Positions 24,760 to 32,102 of a stretch of 64,000 nt of DNA are shown here, piece by piece. The notes below the pieces were generated by a model that made no database searches, was not told the origin of the DNA, and saw only the letters and a program-made list of their open reading frames with translations. Source of the DNA: an uncultured Selenomonadaceae bacterium (GTDB lineage Bacteria; Bacillota; Negativicutes; Selenomonadales; Selenomonadaceae); assembly GCA_902778455.1 (NCBI GenBank), contig CACYXR010000001.1, positions 186,001-250,000 of the forward strand. The letters are read 5' to 3'. Positions within the stretch are counted from its first letter, which is position 1; every line of letters starts with the position of its first letter. The position numbers and the translations under genes were made by a program.

Positions 24760-26096
24760 AAAATTTCTACGAACTGCTTGCCGAAAAAGTACGGCTCCGT
24801 CCTGCCCATCCCTGCATTGTCGAGGACGAGAACGTGCTTTCTTACGGCGATTGCTTGCGCAAGGTCAACAGACTGTCGGAAAAACTTCCGGCGAAATCGG
24901 GCGACGCCGTGCTGGTTCTCGCCGACACATTTACGCGGCAGGCGGCGGCGTTTTTCGCCGCGCAGAAAATCGGCGCGCGTCCGATCCTCTTGCATCACGG
25001 GCTCGCGCCGGAAGAAGAATCGGCGATTTTCAAAGAGCGCGGTTTGCAGGGATTCTGGCGTGTCACGGCAGACGGTGAAAGCTGCGAATTGCAGGACGCG
25101 CCGCAGAGTTTTGTCGATGATAACGATTGCCTCGGCGTTCTGACCTCCGGTTCCACGGGCACGCCGAAGGTCATGTACCGCACCTGTCAAAGCTGGGCGG
25201 GATTTTTCCCAGTGCAGAACGAAATCTTCGGCGTCGACGAGGACACGCGGATATTCCTGCACGGCTCGCTTTCCTTCACGGGCAATCTGAACGCCTTCCT
25301 TTCGGTGCTTTACGCGGGAGGCGCAACGATAACCGGCGCGAAGCTGCGCGTCCGTTCCTGGGCGTCGCTGCTTCGGAAGCACCGGACGAATGTCCTTTAT
25401 CTCGTTCCGGCGAAACTGCGGCTATTGGCGGCGGAAAAGGAACCGTTTCCCGATATCCGCTCTGTCTTTACCGGCTCCCAGACCGTCGGCGACAAACTGC
25501 TTTCGCGTCTCACGAGACTTCTGCCGAACGCCCGCATCGTGCTCTATTACGGCGCCAGCGAGTTGAACTACATCACTTATACGGTGCTGGACGCGAACGC
25601 GGCCCGCGATCCGAACAATCTCGGCAAACCGTTCCCCGGCGTAGGGCTTTCGGTGCGGGACGGCAAAATCTATGTGGACACCGCCTGTCATGTCAGCGGC
25701 GTGAAGATACCTTTCACCGTCGGCGACGCGGGACACATCAACGACAAGGGAGAACTGATCTTCGAGGGGCGGGGCGACGCCTATATCAATAAAGGCGGCT
25801 TCAAGATCAGCGCGGCGCGGGTCGAGAGCGTCCTGCGGGACATCCCCGGCGTCGCCGCCGCCGTGGTGCTGCCCGTTGCCGACGAAGCAAGAGGGGAGGA
25901 ACTCGCCGCATTCCTCGTCCGGGAGCAAAACGCCGACGAAACGGAAATCCGCCGCACGCTGCCGAAGGTGCTGAAACCCGTGGAAATGCCGGAACGCGTC
26001 GTATTCCTCGAAGAAATCCCGCTGAACGATCGGGGCAAGCCGGATAAGAAACGACTTTGGGAACTGAAGAAAAATGCTGAAAATAAAATAGAATAA
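24756..26096 (+). CDS. AMP-forming acyl-CoA synthetase-like protein (YhfT-like)
   Basis: It overlaps the thiolase by four bases (ATGA). The 446-residue protein has the ANL-superfamily core motifs: the ATP loop TSGSTGTPKVM, YYGASELNY, the hinge-region GGFKISAARVESVL and the C-terminal NDRGKPDKKRL with the adenylation lysine. It is shorter than most fatty-acyl-CoA ligases because the N-terminal domain is reduced. With BioY and the thiolase it makes a three-gene unit matching Bacillus yhfUTS. The acyl substrate is unknown; a biotin-precursor acid is a plausible guess. Confidence 0.85.
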   Translation: MKNFYELLAEKVRLRPAHPCIVEDENVLSYGDCLRKVNRLSEKLPAKSGDAVLVLADTFTRQAAAFFAAQKIGARPILLHHGLAPEEESAIFKERGLQGFWRVTADGESCELQDAPQSFVDDNDCLGVLTSGSTGTPKVMYRTCQSWAGFFPVQNEIFGVDEDTRIFLHGSLSFTGNLNAFLSVLYAGGATITGAKLRVRSWASLLRKHRTNVLYLVPAKLRLLAAEKEPFPDIRSVFTGSQTVGDKLLSRLTRLLPNARIVLYYGASELNYITYTVLDANAARDPNNLGKPFPGVGLSVRDGKIYVDTACHVSGVKIPFTVGDAGHINDKGELIFEGRGDAYINKGGFKISAARVESVLRDIPGVAAAVVLPVADEARGEELAAFLVREQNADETEIRRTLPKVLKPVEMPERVVFLEEIPLNDRGKPDKKRLWELKKNAENKIE

Positions 26097-26149
26097 AGCT
26101 TGCTTTCGACGGCTTGGACAGGTAAACTATAATCAGAGGAGATGGTGCC

Positions 26150-26938
26150 ATGCGGGAAACCGCTGCAAAAGCTGCGTATTTCACCAACTTGGAACGTATA
26201 AAAAGCTTTCGCTTGATGGACGACGTTTTTATGACGAAATGCTTTGAGGGCGATTTGGAATGTACCGAACTTGTCCTGCGTATCGTCATGGAATGTCCCG
26301 ATTTGACAGTTCAATCCGTGAAAGTCCAATCACTTTACAAAAATCTGCAGGGGCGAAGCCTTACGCTTGACATTGAAGCGACGGACAGCACAGGCCGACG
26401 ATTCGATATCGAAGTGCAGCGTGCCGACAGCGGCGCGTCACCGCGTCGGACGCGGTATCACGCGAGTGTAATGGACGCGAATACGCTTCGACCGCAAGAG
26501 GATTTTGAAGCTTTGCCGGAGCTTTACATTATCTTTATTACCGAACATGATGTATTAAAAGGCGGAAAGCCGTTGTACCACATTGATCGCTGTATAAGAG
26601 AAACGGAAACGCCCTTTGACGACGGAGAGCATATTCTTTTCGTGAATGGAGAATGCCGGGACGATACACCTTTAGGGCTTCTCATGCAGGATTTTTTCTG
26701 CACGAATCCCGATGATATGCACTATGCGCCGCTCCGCGAACGGGTGCGGTATTTCAAGGAAAATGAGAAGGGGGTTTTGTCCATGTCAAACGTTGTAGAC
26801 GAGATTAAACAGGAGGAACGCGAAGCGGTTGCCGAACGTTTGTTGAAGAAAGGGAAAATGTCCTATGAAGAGATTGCTGAAATTTCATGTTTGACATTGG
26901 AAAAAGTCATGAACCTCGCAAAAGCGCAGCCTGCATAA
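26150..26938 (+). CDS. Rpn/PDDEXK_2-family putative recombination-promoting nuclease
   Basis: AGAGGAGATGGTGCC precedes the ATG. The 262-residue protein starts near SFRLMDDVFMTKCFEG, and has the catalytic pattern LDIEATDSTGRRFDIEVQR (Asp/Glu...ExQ), followed by RTRYHASVMDANTL and ELYIIFITEHD. This is the PD-(D/E)XK family often labelled as a transposase but better known as Rpn nucleases. The C-terminal 40 residues form a helix-turn-helix-like tail (MSYEEIAEISCLTLEKVMNLA). Codon use is more AT-rich than its neighbours, which suggests transfer. No terminal repeats were seen. Confidence 0.88.
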   Translation: MRETAAKAAYFTNLERIKSFRLMDDVFMTKCFEGDLECTELVLRIVMECPDLTVQSVKVQSLYKNLQGRSLTLDIEATDSTGRRFDIEVQRADSGASPRRTRYHASVMDANTLRPQEDFEALPELYIIFITEHDVLKGGKPLYHIDRCIRETETPFDDGEHILFVNGECRDDTPLGLLMQDFFCTNPDDMHYAPLRERVRYFKENEKGVLSMSNVVDEIKQEEREAVAERLLKKGKMSYEEIAEISCLTLEKVMNLAKAQPA

Positions 26939-26992
26939 TCTGCTTTTACGATGTTTTGATTGATAGTTTTTCCTGATAATTGGATAAACAAG

Positions 26993-27040
26993 AACGCCGT
27001 AAATTCTCTGCAATACAGGGATTTACGGCGTTTCTTTATT
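26993..27040. terminator. Bidirectional terminator
   Basis: AACGCCGTAAAT and ATTTACGGCGTT form a perfect 12-base-pair stem around a 16-base loop, with a T-rich tail. It lies between the convergent nuclease and FtsA-like genes. Confidence 0.85.
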
Positions 27041-27052
27041 GTCACAAAATGT

Positions 27053-29611
27053 TTATTTCTGCACTGCGGCCTTTTCCTTTTCGACCAGCGCGAGATAGTC
27101 GGCGAGCAGGCCATCTTTGCCGCCGGTTTCTTCGGGCTTTGGCTGCTCCGGTGCTGCCGGCGTTTCTTCCGGTTCCGGTTCGGCGGGTGCGGGCGTTGGC
27201 TCCGGTGCTGCCGGAGCAGGGGCTGCCGGTTGTACCGCTTTCTTCGCCGCTACGCCGTCGGAAAGATGGATATCGACGTCGATGTGGTCGCCGTTCATCA
27301 ACGGATCGGTGAAATGGGCAGGCTTGTCGTTGACTTTGATCTCGACGACCATGCCGCTGTTCGCCGCGGGCGGCTCGAAGCCTACGGTGGCCAGCGCGGA
27401 ACTGACGGTGGTCACGCTGCGCTCGGACAATTCATAGTTGACGCTGCACCCTTCGGTGACAATGGCGTTGGCCGAGGCAGGGCGTCCGTTCAGCTCCAGC
27501 GAGACGCGCGCGGAAGGGATCAGTTTTTCCGCGCCGTTAAAGTAGATGACGAGACTCGTGTCGCTTTCGGACAGGCCGAGCACCTCGCCCAGCTTCGGAT
27601 CGTCAGGCAGGTTGTACTCAATGCGGTCGCCTTCGTAGACCGACGCCGAAAGGGTCGTGGGCTGGTCGTTCAGCAGGATTTCCGGGATGCAGGTGAACTG
27701 CGTTTCCGTGCCGTTCAGCTTGTACTTGATTTTCTTGCCCGTCGGCGGATAGCCCAGCATCTTCAGCGCCTCGCCGACGCTGCGCGTTTCCTTGTTCTCG
27801 ACGACGTCGCCGTTCGCCAGCGGATGCTTCTCGTCGGCAAGCTCGCCGTTGACGAGGAAGGCCGGAGGCAACGTTTTCTTATTGCCGTTAATATAAAGCG
27901 TATATGTTTCCCCTTCGTCGGCTACATCGGCCACCGTCAGCGTCGGAGGCTCCCCTTCCTCGCCGGGGATAATCTCGATATGCGCGCCGCCTGGGATCGG
28001 CGTTTCAAGGTCGGCGGGCTGGCCGTCCAACGTAACCGTGGCCGCTTTGCCCACCGTACCGGGGAAGAATTTCTCCTCGCCGTCCACCGTGATTGTGACG
28101 CCGACGCCCTGCTTGCCGGTCGCCGATTTGAGCTGGACGCCCGCCGCCAGCAACGCGTCGGAAACCGTCAGCTCGCGGAAATTGAACAGGCGATGCTCCT
28201 CCCCCGAAACATAGACGGTCACAAAATGGAGCGTATTCAGCGAAGCGATTTTCAGGATGCCCAACGGCGTTACCGCGTCGGGCTTCATCAGCTCCGGCGG
28301 CAGTTCAGCGACGCCCTCCACGGCGCTCGGATGGCGCACGGCGACGCGTTCCTGCGGAAGCGCAAGCTTTTCCGCCACGCATTCGGCGAGCTTCGGCGTC
28401 AGCGCACCGCCGCCGACCAGCAAAACCGCCTGCGGCTCGTCGCCGTTCAATTCCATGATCTGCTGCGCGATAGCGTCAGCGAGCTTTTGCACGGCAGGGA
28501 GAAGCGCTTTCAGCACCTCGTCGGCGGCCAGATGGTATTCCATGCCGAGAATATCGGTAAACGCGACTTCTTTCCCTTCGGCCGCCTCGCGCTTGATCTG
28601 CTCTGCGACGTTGAAATCCAAAAGGAAATGCTGGCTCAATGCCTCGGTGATTTCGTCGCCCGCCTGCGGCACCATGCCGTAGGCGATGACGCTGCCGTTT
28701 TTCGTGATCGCCACGTCCGAGGTGCCCGCGCCGATATCCACGAGCACGAGGTTCAGATGGCGCATGGTCGGCGGGATCAGCACGTTGATCGCGGCAATCG
28801 GCTCCAAAGTGATGGCCTGCAGACGAAGCCCGGTCGCAGAAAGAGCGGAGTCCATCGAGTCGATGACCTGCCGGGGCAGGAATGTCGCGATGACCGAGGC
28901 GGTCGCCTGGCGTCCGCGCTGGCCGATCAGGGATTTCAGCTGAATCCCGTCCAGCGTGTATTTGATGGTGCTGTAACCGACGCAGTAGTAATGCGTCGGA
29001 TCGTCCACCTCGGAGGATTCCGCGAGCTGCATCTGCGCCGTCTGCACGCCGGAGAAATCGAGACGGCTCTGATCCTCGGCGGTGATGACGCCGGAGAAAT
29101 TCATTTCCGCGTCGGCGGTCATCGTATAGAGCGCACGCCCCGCGGCGGCGACGGCGACGCTTTTCAGCGGGCCGGTGGTGCTTTCCAGCGCGCCCTTGAC
29201 CTCTTCGATGATCGCGGCGACCTGGGGCACGTCGTGGATCTGCCCGTCGAGCATGGCGCGGGTCTTATGCTCCCTGCGCGTCGTGTCGATAATCTTCAGC
29301 GCGCCGTCGGCCTCCTGTTCGGCGACAATGCCGATGACGCTGCGGGTGCCGATATCGAGCGCAAAGAGGTGCTTCTTTTTCTCCGCGGTTTTCTTGGAGG
29401 TTTTTGCAGCCTCGACGTTCTTTTTCGCCGAGGGCTTGCGCGTCGAGCCTTTCTTCGGGCCGCGCTTTTTCGGCGCGGGCTCCGCAGGCGCCTCCGGTTC
29501 CGCGAAATCGAGAGACGTAGCGTTTTCCTCTGTCTGCACAGCCGCCGGTTCAACATCATTCTTTTTCGTGCGGCGCGTCCGCTTCAGCGTCTCGGTGGTT
29601 TCGTTAGCCAT
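27053..29611 (-). CDS. FtsA/PilM-like actin-fold ATPase with a long beta-rich tail
   Basis: The 852-residue protein has a Lys/Ala-rich disordered start (to about 75), then an FtsA-type core: ALDIGTRSVIGIVAE (phosphate 1), LVDIGAGTSDVAI (phosphate 2) and VLLVGGGALTPKLAE (adenosine). The core ends near residue 425. The following 340 residues contain several small ubiquitin-like or beta-grasp repeats with NGDxIxI endings, and the last 70 residues are Pro/Ala/Glu-rich. It is about twice the length of FtsA and lacks the usual amphipathic membrane anchor at the end. A structural role at division or the envelope is likely, and partners are unknown. It has its own promoter. Confidence 0.8.
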   Translation of the reverse strand: MANETTETLKRTRRTKKNDVEPAAVQTEENATSLDFAEPEAPAEPAPKKRGPKKGSTRKPSAKKNVEAAKTSKKTAEKKKHLFALDIGTRSVIGIVAEQEADGALKIIDTTRREHKTRAMLDGQIHDVPQVAAIIEEVKGALESTTGPLKSVAVAAAGRALYTMTADAEMNFSGVITAEDQSRLDFSGVQTAQMQLAESSEVDDPTHYYCVGYSTIKYTLDGIQLKSLIGQRGRQATASVIATFLPRQVIDSMDSALSATGLRLQAITLEPIAAINVLIPPTMRHLNLVLVDIGAGTSDVAITKNGSVIAYGMVPQAGDEITEALSQHFLLDFNVAEQIKREAAEGKEVAFTDILGMEYHLAADEVLKALLPAVQKLADAIAQQIMELNGDEPQAVLLVGGGALTPKLAECVAEKLALPQERVAVRHPSAVEGVAELPPELMKPDAVTPLGILKIASLNTLHFVTVYVSGEEHRLFNFRELTVSDALLAAGVQLKSATGKQGVGVTITVDGEEKFFPGTVGKAATVTLDGQPADLETPIPGGAHIEIIPGEEGEPPTLTVADVADEGETYTLYINGNKKTLPPAFLVNGELADEKHPLANGDVVENKETRSVGEALKMLGYPPTGKKIKYKLNGTETQFTCIPEILLNDQPTTLSASVYEGDRIEYNLPDDPKLGEVLGLSESDTSLVIYFNGAEKLIPSARVSLELNGRPASANAIVTEGCSVNYELSERSVTTVSSALATVGFEPPAANSGMVVEIKVNDKPAHFTDPLMNGDHIDVDIHLSDGVAAKKAVQPAAPAPAAPEPTPAPAEPEPEETPAAPEQPKPEETGGKDGLLADYLALVEKEKAAVQK

Positions 29612-29658
29612 AGTTGTATCATCCCTTCAAGATTCTGTCGGATGTTCATATGCCATCA

Positions 29659-29687
29659 ATAATATATGTATTCGTCGGAAATTGCAA
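29659..29687 (-). promoter_or_regulatory. Promoter of the FtsA-like gene
   Basis: On the minus strand TTGCAA (29687-29682) and TATTAT (29664-29659) are separated by 17 bases, about 50 bases before the ATG. Confidence 0.7.
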
Positions 29688-29747
29688 GTCTCCTGCTTTT
29701 GTGCATAATTTTCGCGTCATCGCAATTTTTATGCAGGAGTTTTCCTT

Positions 29748-29776
29748 TGTGCCGCGAATATAATAAATAATATTAT
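29748..29776 (+). promoter_or_regulatory. Promoter of the DAK2 gene
   Basis: TTGTGC at 29748-29753 and TATTAT at 29771-29776 have a 17-base spacer; the AGGAG site and ATG follow closely, giving a very short leader. A second TATAAT at 29759 lacks a good -35. Confidence 0.55.
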
Positions 29777-29805
29777 ATATCATATTTTTAGGAGTTGAAG
29801 GACGC

Positions 29806-31077
29806 ATGAGCACAAACGGGGAAGTCATTACGGGCAGTGATTTCAAACGCATGGTTGCCGGCGCGTACAGCGAATTTTTGTTGGAATATGAAAACATCAA
29901 CGAACTCGATCGGAAGCTTCGTCCGGAACACGATTCTCATCCAGGCACGAATATCCTGCGCACGATGGGTGCGGCAGTCATGCCCCTCGCAGGGACGAAG
30001 GACGACAGCATCGGCGGGCTCTCCCGCCGCGTGGCGTCGGCGGCGATCCTCGGCGCGCGGGGGAACTCCGGCGTCGTACTGTCCCAGATTTTGCGGGGGC
30101 TTGCAAAAGGATTGAGCGGGAAAATCGACGCGACCTCGTCGGAATTCGGCAAAGCATTCCAATACGGTATCCTTTACGCCCAGCGCGTATTGCCGGAGGA
30201 GCCGGAACGTCCGATCGTCAACGCGGCCCGCGCCGTGGCGAAGGGCGCCTATCAGGCCGTCCGCGCAAACCTGCCCATCACGGAAATCCTCGCGGCGGCC
30301 ATCGAAGCAGGGGAACGTCCCGGCGGGAAAGAAGCGGATCTGGACGTGGGCGAGCAGATTATGCTGACGTTCCTGGTCGGCTGCCAAAAGGGGCTGAATG
30401 GAAATTTCGTCTCCCCTGCCCTGAACTTTTCCGTCGGCACAGGGGAAAAGACGGCAGGACTGCCCGACCCGCGCCATGACGTCGTTCACCCGTACTGCCT
30501 GACCTTCTGCCTGAAGATTCCGCAGGCGGACGAGGAGGAAATCGAACGGCTTTTGCAGGAAAAAGCCAGCTTTGTCGTCGTCGAGCGGCGCCGCAATACG
30601 CTCCATGTGCATCTGCACACCGCGCACCCCGGCGTCGTACTGGAATACGCGACAGGGCTCGGACCGGTCACGGACATTCGGCTCAACAACATGGCGGAGC
30701 CCCATTCGATGGTGCTGGCCCATTCGACACTGATGCCGGTGGCTCTCCTGGCCGTATCGCGCCACGAGGCACAGGCGGAGCGGCTGACGAAGCTGGGCGC
30801 GACGCTGATCACGCGCGGCGACGAGGGCGACGTACCATCGGTGGGCGCGCTGGTCAACGCAGCGCACAGCGACCTCGCGGAATCCTATGTACTGGTGCCG
30901 GACAGCCCGAGAATGAAGCTGGAGCTGCAGCAGGTCAAGCGAATCCTCGGCCACCGCGTCGAGATTGTTTCCGTCTCCAGCGAAGCGGAACAGGAAACCG
31001 CCGTCCGGAACTTCGACCGCCGCCTGTCCGCCTCGCAGAATGCGGAACGGATGCAAAACAGGCTGACGGACAAATAA
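29806..31077 (+). CDS. DAK2-domain (FakA-like) protein with an altered metal-binding motif
   Basis: AGGAGTTGAAGG precedes the ATG. The 423-residue protein shows the DhaL/DAK2 fold with GARGNSGVVLSQILRG near residue 84 and a C-terminal region (about 230-423) like the FakA tail. In FakA and DhaL the magnesium-binding loop reads PDGDTGTNM; here it is HDSHPGTNI, so one of the aspartates is replaced and the loop is changed. FakA phosphorylates fatty acids with a FakB partner, which is not encoded nearby. The substrate and even the kinase activity of this variant are therefore open. Confidence 0.8.
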   Translation: MSTNGEVITGSDFKRMVAGAYSEFLLEYENINELDRKLRPEHDSHPGTNILRTMGAAVMPLAGTKDDSIGGLSRRVASAAILGARGNSGVVLSQILRGLAKGLSGKIDATSSEFGKAFQYGILYAQRVLPEEPERPIVNAARAVAKGAYQAVRANLPITEILAAAIEAGERPGGKEADLDVGEQIMLTFLVGCQKGLNGNFVSPALNFSVGTGEKTAGLPDPRHDVVHPYCLTFCLKIPQADEEEIERLLQEKASFVVVERRRNTLHVHLHTAHPGVVLEYATGLGPVTDIRLNNMAEPHSMVLAHSTLMPVALLAVSRHEAQAERLTKLGATLITRGDEGDVPSVGALVNAAHSDLAESYVLVPDSPRMKLELQQVKRILGHRVEIVSVSSEAEQETAVRNFDRRLSASQNAERMQNRLTDK

Positions 31078-31079
31078 AC

Positions 31080-31107
31080 GAAAAACCGCCCCGCAGGACG
31101 GTCTTTC
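31080..31107 (-). terminator. Terminator of the small membrane-peptide transcript
   Basis: On the minus strand ACCGTCC-TGCG-GGGCGGT is followed by five T. In the other direction it lies right after the DAK2 stop and may also end that transcript. Confidence 0.65.
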
Positions 31108-31172
31108 TCCCTTCGAGAGCTGGCAGGCTCCGAGGTATTGCTTCCACGCTTTTGTGGCTGTGCGTCAGGTCG

Positions 31173-31256
31173 TCAGCGTGTCAGCAAGTAAAACAGAAAA
31201 TTTGCCACTACTCCCGCTAAGACAGCGAAGAGAAAGCGGCACAGGGTAACAAGCAT
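31173..31256 (-). CDS. 27-residue membrane peptide, candidate type I toxin
   Basis: This frame is too short for usual gene finders. The ATG at 31256 is preceded by GGGAGGTGACGAA, an excellent ribosome-binding site. The peptide starts MLVTLCRF, continues as one hydrophobic helix and ends FYLLTR, with single arginines at position 7 and at the end. It has its own extended -10 promoter and a downstream terminator. A divergent small RNA starts with 14 bases complementary to its start region. Size, hydrophobicity and layout fit type I toxins such as TisB, but no sequence relative was recognised and toxicity is inferred only. Confidence 0.7.
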   Translation of the reverse strand: MLVTLCRFLFAVLAGVVANFLFYLLTR

Positions 31257-31295
31257 TTCGTCACCTCCCTCTGCTGAGAGGCGCACAGCAAAAAT

Positions 31296-31328
31296 AGTAT
31301 AGCATTTATTTGGAAGTTATGCTATAAT
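31296..31328. promoter_or_regulatory. Back-to-back extended -10 promoters of the peptide gene and the small RNA
   Basis: TGCTATAAT is read on the plus strand (-10 at 31323-31328) and TGCTATACT on the minus strand (-10 at 31301-31296). They form the inverted repeat TATAGCAT...ATGCTATA, and each -10 lies where the other's -35 would be, so the two RNAs may compete for polymerase. Neither has a good -35. Confidence 0.65.
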
Positions 31329-31334
31329 GCGTTT

Positions 31335-31420
31335 AGGGTAACGAGCATGTGTGAGTGGCAGCTCACACGAAACAAACAAGGAAGCCTCCCTTCTGGGAGG
31401 CTTCCTTGTTTGTTTCTCTC
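31335..31420 (+). ncRNA. Candidate antitoxin small RNA, about 85 nt
   Basis: Starting seven bases after the plus-strand -10, the RNA would begin AGGGTAACGAGCAT, which pairs over 14 bases (one G-U) with the start region ATGCTTGTTACCCT of the membrane-peptide mRNA. Next come a hairpin (GTGTGAG / CTCACAC, 31349-31368) and at once a 22-base-pair terminator stem (31369-31390 with 31395-31416, loop TTCT) and a T-rich tail. The single-stranded seed is thus the only unpaired part. The terminator loop arm also carries CCTCCC, complementary to the peptide's Shine-Dalgarno. Existence of the RNA is predicted, not shown. Confidence 0.65.
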
Positions 31421-31421
31421 G

Positions 31422-32090
31422 TTACGCTTTCATATCGAATTGTGGAATAAAATTCCTGCCGTTGCCCCGGCTCGCTATCTGTTGTATCAGGCTTTCGGTA
31501 ATTTGCGATACGTCGCGTCCCGAAGCGCGGTAAATCCTTTCTTCCTGTTCCTCCGCTTTTTCCCGTGCCCGTTCTTCGGCACGTTTTTTCGCGCGGCGTT
31601 CGGCCAGCTTCGTTTCCTCGGACTTTTCCTTCTTCCCGCTCTTTTCGGCTTTTTCCCATTGACCTTTGACTTTTGGATCGTTGGTGCAGCCGGAAATGAC
31701 GGTCATGTTGCCGTTGGAATCAATCATGCAGTCGTAATGCGTCATAACAGGATTGCCCGGCAGCATCCGTGTCCTTTGTGCGCCGATGGGGACGAAGGCG
31801 CCGATGGAGTCCAGAGACTTTTCCAGTTCTTCGCGCTTTTCGGGATCGTCCGCGCATTTCCGCAAATATGCCGGCGAGACGTTCACCGACGTCGGCACGT
31901 TGGCGATTTTCGTCGTGCGCCCGAAATACGAATACTTCTTGGACAGCGCGCTCATGTATTCGTCGACGTCCATCGCTTTCGTGCCCGACACGCTCGTTTT
32001 GTCCTTCGATTTTTCGGCTGCCGCCGCTTCAGTCCTGCGCGTTCCCGTTTCCGCTGAATAGGCGGCGCGGTTTTGGATTCCGATGCTCAT
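31422..32090 (-). CDS. DUF6033-like protein, 222 residues
   Basis: The product starts MSIGIQNRAAYSAETG and has no signal peptide. A central module runs DVDEYMSALSKKYSYFG...VNVSPAYLRKCADDPEKREELEKSLDSI and ends DSNGNMTVISGC; a Lys/Glu-rich helix and a basic tail follow. The same plan occurs twice in the next gene, and I place them by memory with the DUF6033 proteins of Clostridia, whose function is unknown. It lies 12 bases downstream of the 403-residue paralogue, so the two are one operon. The gene ends at the terminator of the facing small RNA. Confidence 0.7.
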   Translation of the reverse strand: MSIGIQNRAAYSAETGTRRTEAAAAEKSKDKTSVSGTKAMDVDEYMSALSKKYSYFGRTTKIANVPTSVNVSPAYLRKCADDPEKREELEKSLDSIGAFVPIGAQRTRMLPGNPVMTHYDCMIDSNGNMTVISGCTNDPKVKGQWEKAEKSGKKEKSEETKLAERRAKKRAEERAREKAEEQEERIYRASGRDVSQITESLIQQIASRGNGRNFIPQFDMKA

Positions 32091-32102
32091 ATTGACCGCC
32101 TC

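Noticed and set aside
26150..26938. Intact insertion sequence around the PDDEXK_2 gene
   Set aside because: No terminal inverted repeats or target duplications were seen; the family is better seen as Rpn nucleases than as a classic transposase.
26960..29662. A 900-codon open frame on the plus strand
   Set aside because: It is the mirror of the FtsA-like gene and has Arg/Phe-rich low-complexity sequence, no ribosome-binding site and no recognisable domain.
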